From: S012-113 sp965368405
GTDB taxonomy: Bacteria; Bacteroidota; Bacteroidia; Cytophagales; Cyclobacteriaceae
DNA length: 26,354 bases
Assembly (NCBI GenBank): GCA_965368405.1
Contig: CBDUMS010000053.1
Coordinates: 1-26,354 of the forward strand
Direction of reading: 5' to 3'
The position numbers and the translations under genes were made by a program. The notes beneath the pieces are model-generated. The model searched no databases. It saw only the letters and a program-made list of their open reading frames with translations, and was not told the origin of the DNA. Positions 12,905 through 21,335 of this stretch are shown in pieces (position 1 is the first letter of the stretch; every line of letters starts with the position of its first letter).

Positions 12905-14659
12905 ATGCGTATTAACTTAACTAATCAGGCTATAGTTGGCAATAATGACTTAAGAATAATCCTTGTAGCAGTATGTTATCTCGCTGGTGCACAATTAGGG
13001 TTATGGCTTATATTTCCGGGGATCGGTAATTATCCGATATGGCCCCAATCTGGGGTAGCCCTTGCTTTGATGCTGCTGCTGGGCTACAGAGTCTGGCCAG
13101 GTATATTTATCGGGTCTTTGATTGCTTACAGCATTATCTTTATTTATCAGGGCGTTGCGATGAGTGCAAATGCGGTATTATCTATTTCTATGATAGCTGC
13201 GGCCAACGTATTAGGGGCATTCGTAGGGTATCGGTTATATAATTTGTTGATAACCAAGGGAAGCACCCCTTATGAAAAGACCTCTAATACCTTTAAGTTT
13301 CTTTTTATCACCCTTGTTGTCGCGATTATTGGATCTTCGGTCTACACCTTCAATATTAACGGACTTCTCTTTTCCCTGGATGTATTCAAATCTGAATCGC
13401 TACTCTTTAATTATTTGGCCGAGGTGAGTGGCCTTTGGTTATTCACGAATCTAATTTTAGCCTGGACAAAAGGAAAGACCCATTGGAAAATCACATGGTT
13501 AACGGCTCTTGAAGGGGCCTTCTTTACAATTTCAATTGGCCTTGTACTGTTTGTAATGAATAGTCAGGATTTATCTATAGCCCTGGAACGCTCGTTTCCG
13601 TTTTTGATAATTCCATTCTTATTATGGGTAGCATTTCGCTCCAGTATACAAGCAGCGAGTACGGTTGTCTTAATTATCTCTCTTTTTTCAATTTATATTA
13701 CCATTCAAAACTCAGGTCCCTTTGTATTAAGCGATAATGCGAGCTCCTTATTGCTATTGCAGCTATTCGTTATTGTAATTGCGGTTACCACTGTAATTCT
13801 CTCGGCCGCTGTATTTGAACGTATCGATGCAAAAAAAAAGTTGGAGGTCTTTAACGAGAACTTAGAGGCTGCTGTTGAAGAACGAACTAAGGAACTCGAC
13901 GACGAAATAAAAACTCGCGAAAAGACTGAGCAGAAGATTCGGATATCCAATAATGAGCTGCGAAAAACGAACGAGGAGCTGGATAACTTTGTCTATAAAG
14001 TTTCCCATGATCTCCGGGCGCCTATTTCGTCGATCTTGGGATTAGTAAATATTGCCAAGCGCGACAGCACTATAGAAAATATGATCGCCTGCGTGGATCA
14101 AATAGAGAAAAGTGCTCATACTCAGGACAATTTCATTAAGGACATCATTGAGCTAACCAAAAATGCCAGGGTGAAGCCCAAACGACAAAAGATTGATTTC
14201 ACGAAATTAGTGGATGAAACGTTTGAGTATTTACAATACTCCACGAATTCCGTACCGCCCAAGGCGAAACTAAACCTCAATCAGAAAAAGGCTTTTTATT
14301 CGGATAGCAATCGGATGAAAGTGATCTTTAATAACATCATTAGCAACTCATTAAAGTACAGTAACCCCGAAAAAGCCAAGATCGATATTAATATTGATGT
14401 TCATAACGGCCACGCCAAGATCGATATTAGTGATAATGGTAATGGTATCGAAAAGAAATATCAGGACGATGTTTTTAAAATGTTTTTTCGTGCAACAGAT
14501 AAAAATGCCGGTTCTGGATTAGGCCTGTATATTGTTAAAGAAACCGTTACAAAACTTAAAGGAGATATCACCTTAATGTCTGAACCCAAAAAAGGAACAA
14601 CATTAAAAATGAAACTACCTAATATGGGGCCAGCTCGTGGTAGGAAGGCTTTAGGCTAA
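12905..14659 (+). CDS. MASE1-domain sensor histidine kinase
   Basis: This 584-residue membrane protein has about eight hydrophobic helices at residues 15-305 with the MASE1-type N-terminus (LAGAQLGLWLIFPG, IWPQSGVALALML). A coiled coil follows at about 306-360. The dimerisation/phosphoacceptor domain has H368 in VYKVSHDLRAPISSILG. The ATPase domain has NNIISNSLKYS (N box, 476-486), DISDNGNGI (G1) and GSGLGLYIV (G2, 536-544). MASE1 domains sense unknown signals through the membrane helices. No response regulator is adjacent, so it is an orphan kinase whose partner lies elsewhere. The C-terminal tail after the last ATPase strand (GPARGRKALG) is short and basic. Confidence 0.93.
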   Translation: MRINLTNQAIVGNNDLRIILVAVCYLAGAQLGLWLIFPGIGNYPIWPQSGVALALMLLLGYRVWPGIFIGSLIAYSIIFIYQGVAMSANAVLSISMIAAANVLGAFVGYRLYNLLITKGSTPYEKTSNTFKFLFITLVVAIIGSSVYTFNINGLLFSLDVFKSESLLFNYLAEVSGLWLFTNLILAWTKGKTHWKITWLTALEGAFFTISIGLVLFVMNSQDLSIALERSFPFLIIPFLLWVAFRSSIQAASTVVLIISLFSIYITIQNSGPFVLSDNASSLLLLQLFVIVIAVTTVILSAAVFERIDAKKKLEVFNENLEAAVEERTKELDDEIKTREKTEQKIRISNNELRKTNEELDNFVYKVSHDLRAPISSILGLVNIAKRDSTIENMIACVDQIEKSAHTQDNFIKDIIELTKNARVKPKRQKIDFTKLVDETFEYLQYSTNSVPPKAKLNLNQKKAFYSDSNRMKVIFNNIISNSLKYSNPEKAKIDINIDVHNGHAKIDISDNGNGIEKKYQDDVFKMFFRATDKNAGSGLGLYIVKETVTKLKGDITLMSEPKKGTTLKMKLPNMGPARGRKALG

Positions 14660-14738
14660 GGCTTTATTCTTTAGTTTCGGGAAAGGTTTTTCATGCTTTT
14701 TTATTAAACCTCTCAAGATCTGAGCGATCAGGATTATG

Positions 14739-14746
14739 TATATTTG
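14739..14746 (+). promoter_or_regulatory. -7 box of the pepD promoter
   Basis: TATATTTG is a perfect TAnnTTTG. The transcript would start near 14750, which leaves about 28 bases before the ATG at 14779. No clear -33 TTG is visible, and only a poor match to the sulfur-regulon palindrome occurs at the expected position. Confidence 0.5.
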
Positions 14747-14778
14747 TGGCCTAATTGACTACTAAAAATACTATATAC

Positions 14779-16233
14779 ATGTCTGATCAAATTCGAACGC
14801 TGGAACCTATCTCACTTTGGAATAATTTTGCTGATTTAAACGCTATACCGCGGGCTTCTAAAAAAGAAGAAAGAGTTATAGCATTTGTAAAAAGCTTTGG
14901 CGAAAATCTGGGTCTAGAGACTTTTGTAGATGAAACAGGCAATGTAATAATTAAAAAGCCTGCTTCGCCCGGCATGGAAGGAAAGAAGACTATTGCTCTT
15001 CAAAGTCATCTCGACATGGTTCATCAAAAGAATAACGAAACTGATTTTGATTTTGATACCCAAGGAATTGAGATGATAGTGGAAGGTGATTGGGTAAAGG
15101 CTAATGGCACAACACTTGGAGCAGATAATGGCATCGGGGTCGCTACAATTATGTCGCTCCTACAGTCTACCGATATTCCACATCCGCCGCTGGAGGCACT
15201 TTTTACAATTGATGAAGAGACTGGAATGACAGGGGCAAAAGGCCTTAAGGGCGGTTTACTTGATGCTCATATTTTACTGAATCTAGACACTGAAGATGAT
15301 GATGAGCTAACTATTGGCTGCGCCGGGGGAATTGATATTACGGCAGAAGGAACCTATAACCAGCAGGTACTCTCCGGAGATGTTCAGCCCTTTAAAGTGG
15401 TTTTAAAAGGTTTAACGGGTGGTCATTCAGGCATGGATATTCAATTGGGTAGAGGAAATGCCAATAAGTTAATCACCAGGTTTTTATTAGGGGCCACTCA
15501 GATTACTAACCTTTCTATTCAATCTATAGATGGAGGCGGGCTTAGAAATGCAATTCCGCGCGAGGCTAGCGCGATAATCGCTATTCCTTCATCTGAACTT
15601 GATGCTTTTAAACAGCATGTTACAAACTTTAATGGGATATTAAAGAGTGAATTCGGCGCAACGGACCCTGAAGCTACCTTAGTTACCGATAAGCTTGATG
15701 AAATTGGAGCCGTGTTGGACCATGACTTTCAGGAACGTTTACTCCGAGGCTTATATGCTTGTCCTAATGGTATTTACCGCATGAGTCCAGAGATTCCTGA
15801 GCTTGTTCAAACCTCTAATAATATTGCTCGAGTTTTAGTTGAGGATGATAAATATAAAATCTCCTGTCTCTGTCGAAGTTCTGTAGATTCCGAAAAAATG
15901 GATGAGGTAAATGCCGTATCAAGTGCTTTCGAACTGATTGGCGCCAAAGTAACCACATCAGGCGAATATCCTGGATGGGAGCCAAAACCCAAAGCCAGCA
16001 TCGTGAAAGTGATGTCTTCATTATATAAAGAATTACATGGAGATGAGGCGCATGTAAGTGCTATACATGCAGGGTTGGAATGTGGTATTTTGGGTACAAA
16101 TTATCCAGATATAGAGATGATTTCCTTTGGGCCAAATATTCGTGGAGCTCATTCTCCCGATGAGAAATGTCAGATAAGTTCGGTTCAGAAATTTTGGAAA
16201 TTTCTCTTGAAAACCTTAGAAAAAACACCTTAA
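14779..16233 (+). CDS. pepD: aminoacyl-histidine dipeptidase (peptidase M20C)
   Basis: This 484-residue cytosolic di-zinc peptidase begins MSDQIRTLEPISLWNNFADLNAIPRASKKE in composition, typical of PepD. Metal and catalytic residues are visible: H77-x-D79 in QSHLDMVHQK, D116 in LGADNGIG, the E146-E147 pair in IDEETGMTGA and D170 in LNLDTED. A C-terminal IHAGLECGIL and RGAHSPDEKCQ provide the remaining ligand and substrate-binding residues. A lid/dimerisation domain with GGHSGMDIQLGRGNANKL lies in the middle. It hydrolyses Xaa-His dipeptides such as carnosine and other short peptides. I chose the ATG at 14779 rather than an upstream in-frame TTG at 14755 because family members start here and a -7 box at 14739-14746 would put the TTG almost at the transcript start. 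Confidence 0.93.
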   Translation: MSDQIRTLEPISLWNNFADLNAIPRASKKEERVIAFVKSFGENLGLETFVDETGNVIIKKPASPGMEGKKTIALQSHLDMVHQKNNETDFDFDTQGIEMIVEGDWVKANGTTLGADNGIGVATIMSLLQSTDIPHPPLEALFTIDEETGMTGAKGLKGGLLDAHILLNLDTEDDDELTIGCAGGIDITAEGTYNQQVLSGDVQPFKVVLKGLTGGHSGMDIQLGRGNANKLITRFLLGATQITNLSIQSIDGGGLRNAIPREASAIIAIPSSELDAFKQHVTNFNGILKSEFGATDPEATLVTDKLDEIGAVLDHDFQERLLRGLYACPNGIYRMSPEIPELVQTSNNIARVLVEDDKYKISCLCRSSVDSEKMDEVNAVSSAFELIGAKVTTSGEYPGWEPKPKASIVKVMSSLYKELHGDEAHVSAIHAGLECGILGTNYPDIEMISFGPNIRGAHSPDEKCQISSVQKFWKFLLKTLEKTP

Positions 16234-16359
16234 CACGTACTTCTCGAAACAACTTTACGCTCTCAAAAGCGTTATTAAGTTGCTGTCTAATGATTGAACT
16301 TCCATTAAACCGATTATATAATTAATCGATTTAAAGATGATTATGCTAGTTCGACCGCG

Positions 16360-16367
16360 TAACTTTG
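16360..16367 (+). promoter_or_regulatory. -7 box directly before the desaturase start codon
   Basis: TAACTTTG is a perfect TAnnTTTG ending only 7 bases before the ATG at 16375. The transcript would therefore start within a few bases of the start codon. The desaturase N-terminus is conserved from the first residues, so the ATG is unlikely to be further downstream. A leaderless or nearly leaderless mRNA is predicted. Confidence 0.5.
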
Positions 16368-16374
16368 CATTTAT

Positions 16375-17493
16375 ATGACAAGAAGTACTGTTAAATTTAA
16401 TGTTGATGATCAACCTGAATTCTTTAAGGAGCTCAGGTCAAGGGTAAATTTCTATTTTAAATCAAATAGAATTTCTAAACACGCTAACTGGAATATGCGG
16501 ATCAAAACAATTTTTATGATCTGTTTATATTTTGTTCCTTTTGGGTTCCTACTCTCAGGCCTAGTTACCTCAGTTTGGGTAATGCTCCTAATGTGGGCCC
16601 TAATGGGCTTCGGAATGTCAGGTATCGGACTATCTATTATGCATGATGCAAATCATGGATCCTATTCTAAAAATAAAAGAGTAAATAATCTATTGGGTTA
16701 CTTAATCCATTTTATTGGAGGCTATCAGGAGAACTGGAAAATCCAACATAATGTTCTTCATCACTCATTTACCAATGTAGACGGACATGATGAAGATATT
16801 AAGAATGCGACAATGCGCCTATCGCCAAATCAGAAACGTCTTGGCATACATCGCTTTCAAGTATTCTATGCACCATTTTTATACAGTTTAATGACGATCT
16901 ACTGGTCTATGACAAAGGATTTCGAACAAGTTGTGCGCTACAAAAAGAAGGATTTATTGGTAACCCAAGGGCTTACTTTTAAGAAAGCCATGGCTGAAGT
17001 TACCTTTAATAAAATCTGGTATTTCGCCCTTACTTTGGTTCTGCCCATAATACTAATACCGCTAGCCTGGTGGCAAATTTTAATAGGGTATTTAATTATG
17101 CATTTTATCTGCGGATTGACCCTTGCTCTGATTTTTCAGCCTGCTCATGTTATTCAAGAAACAGATTTCTATTTACCTGACGATACAGGTAGTGTAGAAA
17201 ACAATTGGGCGATCCACCAGATGCACACGACAGCTAATTTTGCTAATGGTAGCAGGTTGTTTTCTTGGTTCATCGGTGGTCTTAATTTTCAGATAGAGCA
17301 TCATCTTTTCCCGAATATTTGTCACGTACACTATCGTAAAATCGCAAAGATTGTAAAGGAAACAGCTGACGAGTTTAACGTGCCGTATTATCAGCATCGA
17401 ACGTTCTTTGGTGCGCTGAGGAGTCATTTCTCATTACTAAATTCCTTAGGAACAGGCAAGTACGATAAGAAACTGGCTACCGTTAAGGCTTAA
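16375..17493 (+). CDS. membrane fatty acid (acyl-CoA) desaturase, front-end type
   Basis: This 372-residue protein has the three histidine boxes of membrane desaturases: H90-D-A-N-H94, H125-x3-H129-H130 (HNVLHH) and Q306-I-E-H309-H310. The glutamine in the third box is typical of front-end desaturases (delta-5/delta-6 and related linoleoyl-CoA types). No cytochrome b5 domain is fused, so electrons must come from a separate donor. Hydrophobic pairs at about 45-90 and 213-258 should place the di-iron site on the cytoplasmic face. It introduces a double bond into membrane fatty acids, probably for membrane fluidity. Its stop codon overlaps the stop codon of the convergent hemolysin III gene by three bases. 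Confidence 0.92.
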   Translation: MTRSTVKFNVDDQPEFFKELRSRVNFYFKSNRISKHANWNMRIKTIFMICLYFVPFGFLLSGLVTSVWVMLLMWALMGFGMSGIGLSIMHDANHGSYSKNKRVNNLLGYLIHFIGGYQENWKIQHNVLHHSFTNVDGHDEDIKNATMRLSPNQKRLGIHRFQVFYAPFLYSLMTIYWSMTKDFEQVVRYKKKDLLVTQGLTFKKAMAEVTFNKIWYFALTLVLPIILIPLAWWQILIGYLIMHFICGLTLALIFQPAHVIQETDFYLPDDTGSVENNWAIHQMHTTANFANGSRLFSWFIGGLNFQIEHHLFPNICHVHYRKIAKIVKETADEFNVPYYQHRTFFGALRSHFSLLNSLGTGKYDKKLATVKA

Positions 17494-18134
17494 TTTATCA
17501 CGTACCTTACAATCATGATATAATGCAGGATGCTTCCTGCCATGACGAATAGATGCCAGATGAAATGCGCGTATTTTATTCGTGAATCTAGCATATAAAA
17601 GATTATACCAACCGTATAAGATAGCCCGCCAGCAATAAGTAGCCAATATGCTCCATGTGGAATCGACGCGAATAAAACATCGATTTTAAATACGATTATC
17701 CAACCCATAAAGGCATAGATCAAGGTAGATACTGCTCTAAATCTGCCAGTGTAGAATATTTTCAGGATGATTCCGATAAGAGCCATACTCCATTGAATCG
17801 CAAAGAAGATCCAACCTATAGTGCCGCCAATAGAAATTAGTAACATTGGGGTGTAGGTGCCAGCAATCAATAAGAAGATGCCACAGTGATCAAGAATATT
17901 GAATATACGCTTTGCTTTTTCGTGCTTGAGACCGTGATAAAGTGTTGAAAAAGAATAGAGGGCGACTAGACTAAAGCCGTAGAAAAGAGCACTAAAAAGA
18001 GCCCATTCCTTAGTGCTGTCGGCACCAAAAATTATTAAGACGATAAAACCTCCTATTGCTGACAGCGCTGTGATTCCGTGAGATCCGGCGTTTAATTTTT
18101 CTTCTAAATTCGTTTGTGCTCTAGTGCGCTTCAT
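17490..18134 (-). CDS. hemolysin III / PAQR-family membrane protein (TrhA-like)
   Basis: This 214-residue protein has seven predicted membrane helices and the family motifs: EEKLNAGSHG near the N-terminus (H19), SFSTLYH (H67), LDHCGIFLLIAGTYTP (D82, H83) and the last helix HFIWHLFVMAGSILH (H190, H194, H204). The histidines and aspartate resemble the zinc site of PAQR receptors. Bacterial members have been tied to membrane energetics and lipid homeostasis, and the hemolysin name is historical. I chose the ATG at 18132-18134; a TTG six codons upstream is possible but unneeded. A perfect -7 box, TAGATTTG on the minus strand at 18166-18173, would give a leader of about 27 bases. Its 3' end overlaps the desaturase stop, and both gene products act on membrane lipids, though they are convergent. 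Confidence 0.9.
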   Translation of the reverse strand: MKRTRAQTNLEEKLNAGSHGITALSAIGGFIVLIIFGADSTKEWALFSALFYGFSLVALYSFSTLYHGLKHEKAKRIFNILDHCGIFLLIAGTYTPMLLISIGGTIGWIFFAIQWSMALIGIILKIFYTGRFRAVSTLIYAFMGWIIVFKIDVLFASIPHGAYWLLIAGGLSYTVGIIFYMLDSRIKYAHFIWHLFVMAGSILHYIMIVRYVIN

Positions 18135-18165
18135 TGCATGGTGTAATGTCAATACATTTACGGCG

Positions 18166-18210
18166 CAAATCTATATAGTCGCCACCTATTAAAACGTGAT
18201 ATGGCTCATG
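18166..18210 (-). promoter_or_regulatory. -7 box and candidate operator of the hemolysin III gene
   Basis: The minus strand carries TAGATTTG (18166-18173), a perfect TAnnTTTG. Exactly 21 bases upstream of it lies CATGAGCCATATCACG (18195-18210), which keeps 7 of the 10 half-site bases of TGTGA-N6-TCACA. The operator alone would be unconvincing. Its spacing to a perfect box, identical to that at the sulfur genes, is why it is listed. Confidence 0.4.
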
Positions 18211-18282
18211 GTATTCTGATGAATATCATATTAATTCTTTTATTTGATAGAAGTAATAAGTAGGATGTAGTAGATTTAAGCC

Positions 18283-19152
18283 ATGGATAAGTTGAGTGAA
18301 TTTCTGGACATTATTAAGCAGGTTTGGTATTTCGAGTTGCTTACGTTGGAAAGTATGACCGTTCATGTCTATCATCTTTTTGGACTCCTCATAATTTTTA
18401 TAATCACCAAGCTGATCCTCAAGTTCTCAACGAGGTTCGTGCGGCTTCAGATTAAGACCAAGAATTTAGACGCAGGGAGAACCTTGGCGCTGTTTAAAAT
18501 TGTCAAGTACGTCATAATTGTATCGGCAATCTTAGTTGGGCTCGATATGGTTGGTATTAAACTCACGCTCTTGGTAGGAGGGGCTGCGGCGTTATTGGTT
18601 GGCGTTGGCTTAGGTTTACAGGCTACATTTAATGATATTTTTTCAGGTATAATCATTCTTTTCGAACGAAGTATTTCAGTAGGAGATATTCTAGAGGTAG
18701 ACGGTATTGTAGGGAGGGTTATTGATATTAAGATAAGAACATCAGAATTAGCAACTTTTGATAACATCTCAATTATTCTACCCAATTCTAAAATTGTTAA
18801 TAATAATATCATCAACTGGTCACATAATAGAGAGCTAACGCGATTCACTGTTACGGTTGGGGTGAGTTATGGGTCTGATGTAGAACTGGTACAAAAGCTA
18901 CTTGAAGAAGTTGCGCACGAGAATACCAATGTGTCCAACGATCGTAAAGCAGATATTTTCTTTCAAGATTTTGGCGATTCCGCCTTGATATTCGATCTGA
19001 AGTTTTGGGCCGACCCTTATTTGCAAATTGGCAAAATACGTAGTGAAATTCGATTTGCAATCAATAAGAAGTTTAAAGAGAACAATATTTCAATCCCATT
19101 CCCGCAACGCGACATCCATATTAGGTCTACGGTTGATTCAATCAAGGCTTAA
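18283..19152 (+). CDS. small-conductance mechanosensitive channel (MscS family)
   Basis: This 289-residue protein has three hydrophobic helices at about residues 27-46, 68-86 and 90-110. The pore helix is glycine/alanine-rich (GGAAALLVGVGLGLQATFNDIFSGI), followed by the beta domain with FERSISVGDILEVDGIVGRVIDIKIR and ILPNSKIVNNNIINWS. The C-terminal alpha/beta cage domain runs to about 280. Length matches minimal MscS (about 286 residues). It releases solutes from the cytoplasm under membrane tension at hypo-osmotic shock. The gene has its own start region with a near-consensus box TTTATTTG at 18239-18246 and is divergent from the hemolysin III gene. Confidence 0.95.
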   Translation: MDKLSEFLDIIKQVWYFELLTLESMTVHVYHLFGLLIIFIITKLILKFSTRFVRLQIKTKNLDAGRTLALFKIVKYVIIVSAILVGLDMVGIKLTLLVGGAAALLVGVGLGLQATFNDIFSGIIILFERSISVGDILEVDGIVGRVIDIKIRTSELATFDNISIILPNSKIVNNNIINWSHNRELTRFTVTVGVSYGSDVELVQKLLEEVAHENTNVSNDRKADIFFQDFGDSALIFDLKFWADPYLQIGKIRSEIRFAINKKFKENNISIPFPQRDIHIRSTVDSIKA

Positions 19153-19254
19153 GTAAAAGACTACAATATTATCCTAATGGTATTTGGCTCTAATTCATAG
19201 TAATTGTGTAAATTTATCAAGAGAATCCATTCAGCTTAACAAACAACTACCTTC

Positions 19255-19650
19255 ATGTCAGACTTCGCATTAAAAGCTAAAAAAATCCTAAAAAGGGGAT
19301 TATATGTTTTGATAGCCATCTTTGTTTTGGTTGTACTCTTCATCTATTACGCAAACTATTCAAGCGGATATCGGGTAGGCGTTCCTACTAAGATAACCAG
19401 CAAAGGAGTGCTTTTTAAAACCAATGAGGGATCGATGAATATTGGAGGTATTACTAATTCGGCTGATGGTGCTATTCCAACTACCTGGGATTTTTCTGTG
19501 AGAAAATCGAATGATATTGTCCTGGACAAAATTGATCAGGCAATACAGAACTCGCAGCGTGTTAAGCTAATGTATAAGGAAAAGTACGTAAGGCTATTCT
19601 GGCTTGGCGATACTAAGTATTTTGTCTATGATGTAGAGATAATCCAATAG
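19255..19650 (+). CDS. small single-pass membrane protein, function unknown
   Basis: This 131-residue protein has a basic N-terminus, one hydrophobic helix at about 15-33, then NYSSGYRVGVPTKITSKG and a soluble domain rich in short beta strands (EGSMNIGG, WDFSV, VKLMYKEKYVRLFWLGDTKYFVYDVEII). The helix plus a C-out orientation suggests a periplasmic or surface-facing domain anchored in the inner membrane. I recall similar short proteins across Bacteroidota, sometimes with unreliable enzyme names; nothing in this sequence supports an enzyme. It is 102 bases after the MscS gene and 137 bases before the DUF1538 operon, so it may be its own unit. Confidence 0.75.
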   Translation: MSDFALKAKKILKRGLYVLIAIFVLVVLFIYYANYSSGYRVGVPTKITSKGVLFKTNEGSMNIGGITNSADGAIPTTWDFSVRKSNDIVLDKIDQAIQNSQRVKLMYKEKYVRLFWLGDTKYFVYDVEIIQ

Positions 19651-19787
19651 CTATTGATGATCAAACTCTAATTTAGCTTTTAGAGCCAAAACAATGCTAC
19701 TAAAAATTATCATGATCTAATGGGGTCATGAATGCGTCTTCTGGATTAGAAGATGAGTTTTATAATCTGCATACCAAATAATGCTTC

Positions 19788-20531
19788 GTGAAATATAACG
19801 AGTACATTCTTACTATTATTCGAAAGATGAAGCTGGCACTATTGGACCTGATACCAATTATAGTAGTCGTGGTATTTTTTCAAATAATTGTAATCCAACA
19901 GCCGTTTCCTAATCTTGGAGACGTAATATTTGGTACCCTATTGGTCGTAATTGGCCTAATGATGTTCATAGAGGGGTTGGAAATTAGTTTGTTTCCAATT
20001 GGGGAAACCTTGGCTTATGCTCTAGCAAAGAAAGGTAGCCTTTTTTGGTTGATGATATTTTCCTTTTCTCTAGGTTTTGCTACCACCATAGCAGAACCGG
20101 CCCTGATTGCTATTGCAAAAGAAGCATCAGTAATATCGGCAGATGCCGGGCTAATCGCTAGCGATCAAGGAACAATGGCAATTTATGCAATGGGTTTACG
20201 GCTAACCGTAGCCGTTTCGGTAGGCATAGCCATATTGATAGGTGTATTACGCATCTTAAAAGGCTGGCCCCTGGTGTATTTAATTATTGGAGGCTATGTG
20301 CTAGTGATGCTTATGACCATTATAGCACCTAAAGAAATTATTGGGTTGGCTTACGATGCGGGAGGAGTAACTACTTCCACGATAACTGTACCCCTTGTAG
20401 CGGCCCTAGGGGTTGGCCTAGCTACGGTAATTAAAGGAAGGAGCCCCTTATTAGATGGGTTTGGATTGATAGCGTTTGCATCTTTACTCCCTATGATTTT
20501 TGTGATGGTCTATGGTTTATTTTGGTTTTAA
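19788..20531 (+). CDS. DUF1538 membrane protein, first of a tandem pair
   Basis: This 247-residue protein has about seven hydrophobic segments. Two motifs stand out: GFATTIAEPAL at residues 96-106 and GGVTTSTITVP at 192-202. Both are G-x-[AT]-T-T-x-I/T-x-x-P-like breaks inside helices, as seen in transporters with two inverted halves. It matches the DUF1538 family of membrane proteins with no established function. The start is GTG at 19788. An in-frame ATG at 19827 would leave only 4 residues before the LLDLIPI segment, whereas the paralog has 15 before its LRDVLPI, so the GTG start fits better. The next gene, a close paralog, starts 15 bases after the stop. A PII-like gene and a CBS gene follow, suggesting a regulated transporter of unknown substrate. 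Confidence 0.85.
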   Translation: MKYNEYILTIIRKMKLALLDLIPIIVVVVFFQIIVIQQPFPNLGDVIFGTLLVVIGLMMFIEGLEISLFPIGETLAYALAKKGSLFWLMIFSFSLGFATTIAEPALIAIAKEASVISADAGLIASDQGTMAIYAMGLRLTVAVSVGIAILIGVLRILKGWPLVYLIIGGYVLVMLMTIIAPKEIIGLAYDAGGVTTSTITVPLVAALGVGLATVIKGRSPLLDGFGLIAFASLLPMIFVMVYGLFWF

Positions 20532-20546
20532 GACAGAGCTATATCA

Positions 20547-21335
20547 ATGATTGATTTTATACTAGATTTTCTCTTAATACTATTCTATACCTTACGGGAT
20601 GTACTACCCATATTATTTTTGATTGTGCTTTTTCAGGTGTTTGTTCTAAAGCAACCGATTCCGCATTTAAGAAAAGTAATACTCGGTGGGGTTTATGTGG
20701 TATTGGGGTTATCACTTTTCCTTATTGGGTTAGAAAAGGCGCTTTTCCCTATTGGGAAAATTATGGCTTCCCAGCTAACTGATCCAGAATTCATTGGCCC
20801 CTTAGCAGAAGGTGTTACCAATTGGCGCTCTTATTATTGGATTTATATTTTTGCGGCCCTCATAGGGTTCTCAACTACAATTGCAGAGCCATCACTCATT
20901 GCCGTTTCATTAAAAGCAAGTATGGTTTCCGCGGGTACCATTAGCCAATTAGGACTTCGAATAACTGTGGCTTTAGGTGTTGCATTTGCATTAGCCTTGG
21001 GAACATTTAGAATTGTTACGGGAACCCCTTTATATATTTACATAATGGTAGGTTATATAATTGTGATCATCCAAACCATCTTTGCGCCTAAAAGTATTAT
21101 TGCGCTCGCCTATGATTCTGGCGGGGTAACTACTTCTACGGTTACGGTACCAATCGTTGCGGCCCTTGGTTTAGGCTTGTCAACGGCAGTGCCAGGTAGA
21201 AGTGCGGCTATTGATGGCTTTGGCCTGATCGCTTTTGCAAGCTTATTTCCGATAATTGCGGTATTGGGCTATGCACAATTTATGGAATTGAAGATTAGAT
21301 TATCAAAAATTAAAACAAAGAACGATGCAATTTAA
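20547..21335 (+). CDS. DUF1538 membrane protein, second of a tandem pair
   Basis: This 262-residue paralog of the preceding protein aligns without gaps over the C-terminal third (both have APK at 180-182, AYD[AS]GGVTTST at about 188-198 and DGFGLIAFASL at about 223-233). The first motif is GFSTTIAEPSL at 107-117. It differs in the loop after the second helix pair (residues 73-95) and in a charged C-terminal tail (RLSKIKTKND). In some bacteria DUF1538 domains occur twice in one longer protein, so the two genes here probably form a heterodimer equal to that fused form. Its last 11 bases overlap the start of the PII-like gene, which points to translational coupling and a shared complex. Confidence 0.85.
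   Translation: MIDFILDFLLILFYTLRDVLPILFLIVLFQVFVLKQPIPHLRKVILGGVYVVLGLSLFLIGLEKALFPIGKIMASQLTDPEFIGPLAEGVTNWRSYYWIYIFAALIGFSTTIAEPSLIAVSLKASMVSAGTISQLGLRITVALGVAFALALGTFRIVTGTPLYIYIMVGYIIVIIQTIFAPKSIIALAYDSGGVTTSTVTVPIVAALGLGLSTAVPGRSAAIDGFGLIAFASLFPIIAVLGYAQFMELKIRLSKIKTKNDAI

Noticed and set aside
14702..14717. Possible sulfur-regulon operator 21 bases before the pepD -7 box
   Set aside because: Only 6 of 10 half-site bases match and neither half-site is recognisable, close to what chance allows in AT-rich DNA.
14755..14778. Upstream TTG start for pepD
   Set aside because: Family members begin at the ATG at 14779, and the -7 box would leave almost no leader for the TTG.
18135..18152. Upstream TTG start for the hemolysin III gene
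   Set aside because: An ATG six codons later keeps all family motifs and fits the -7 box with a normal leader.
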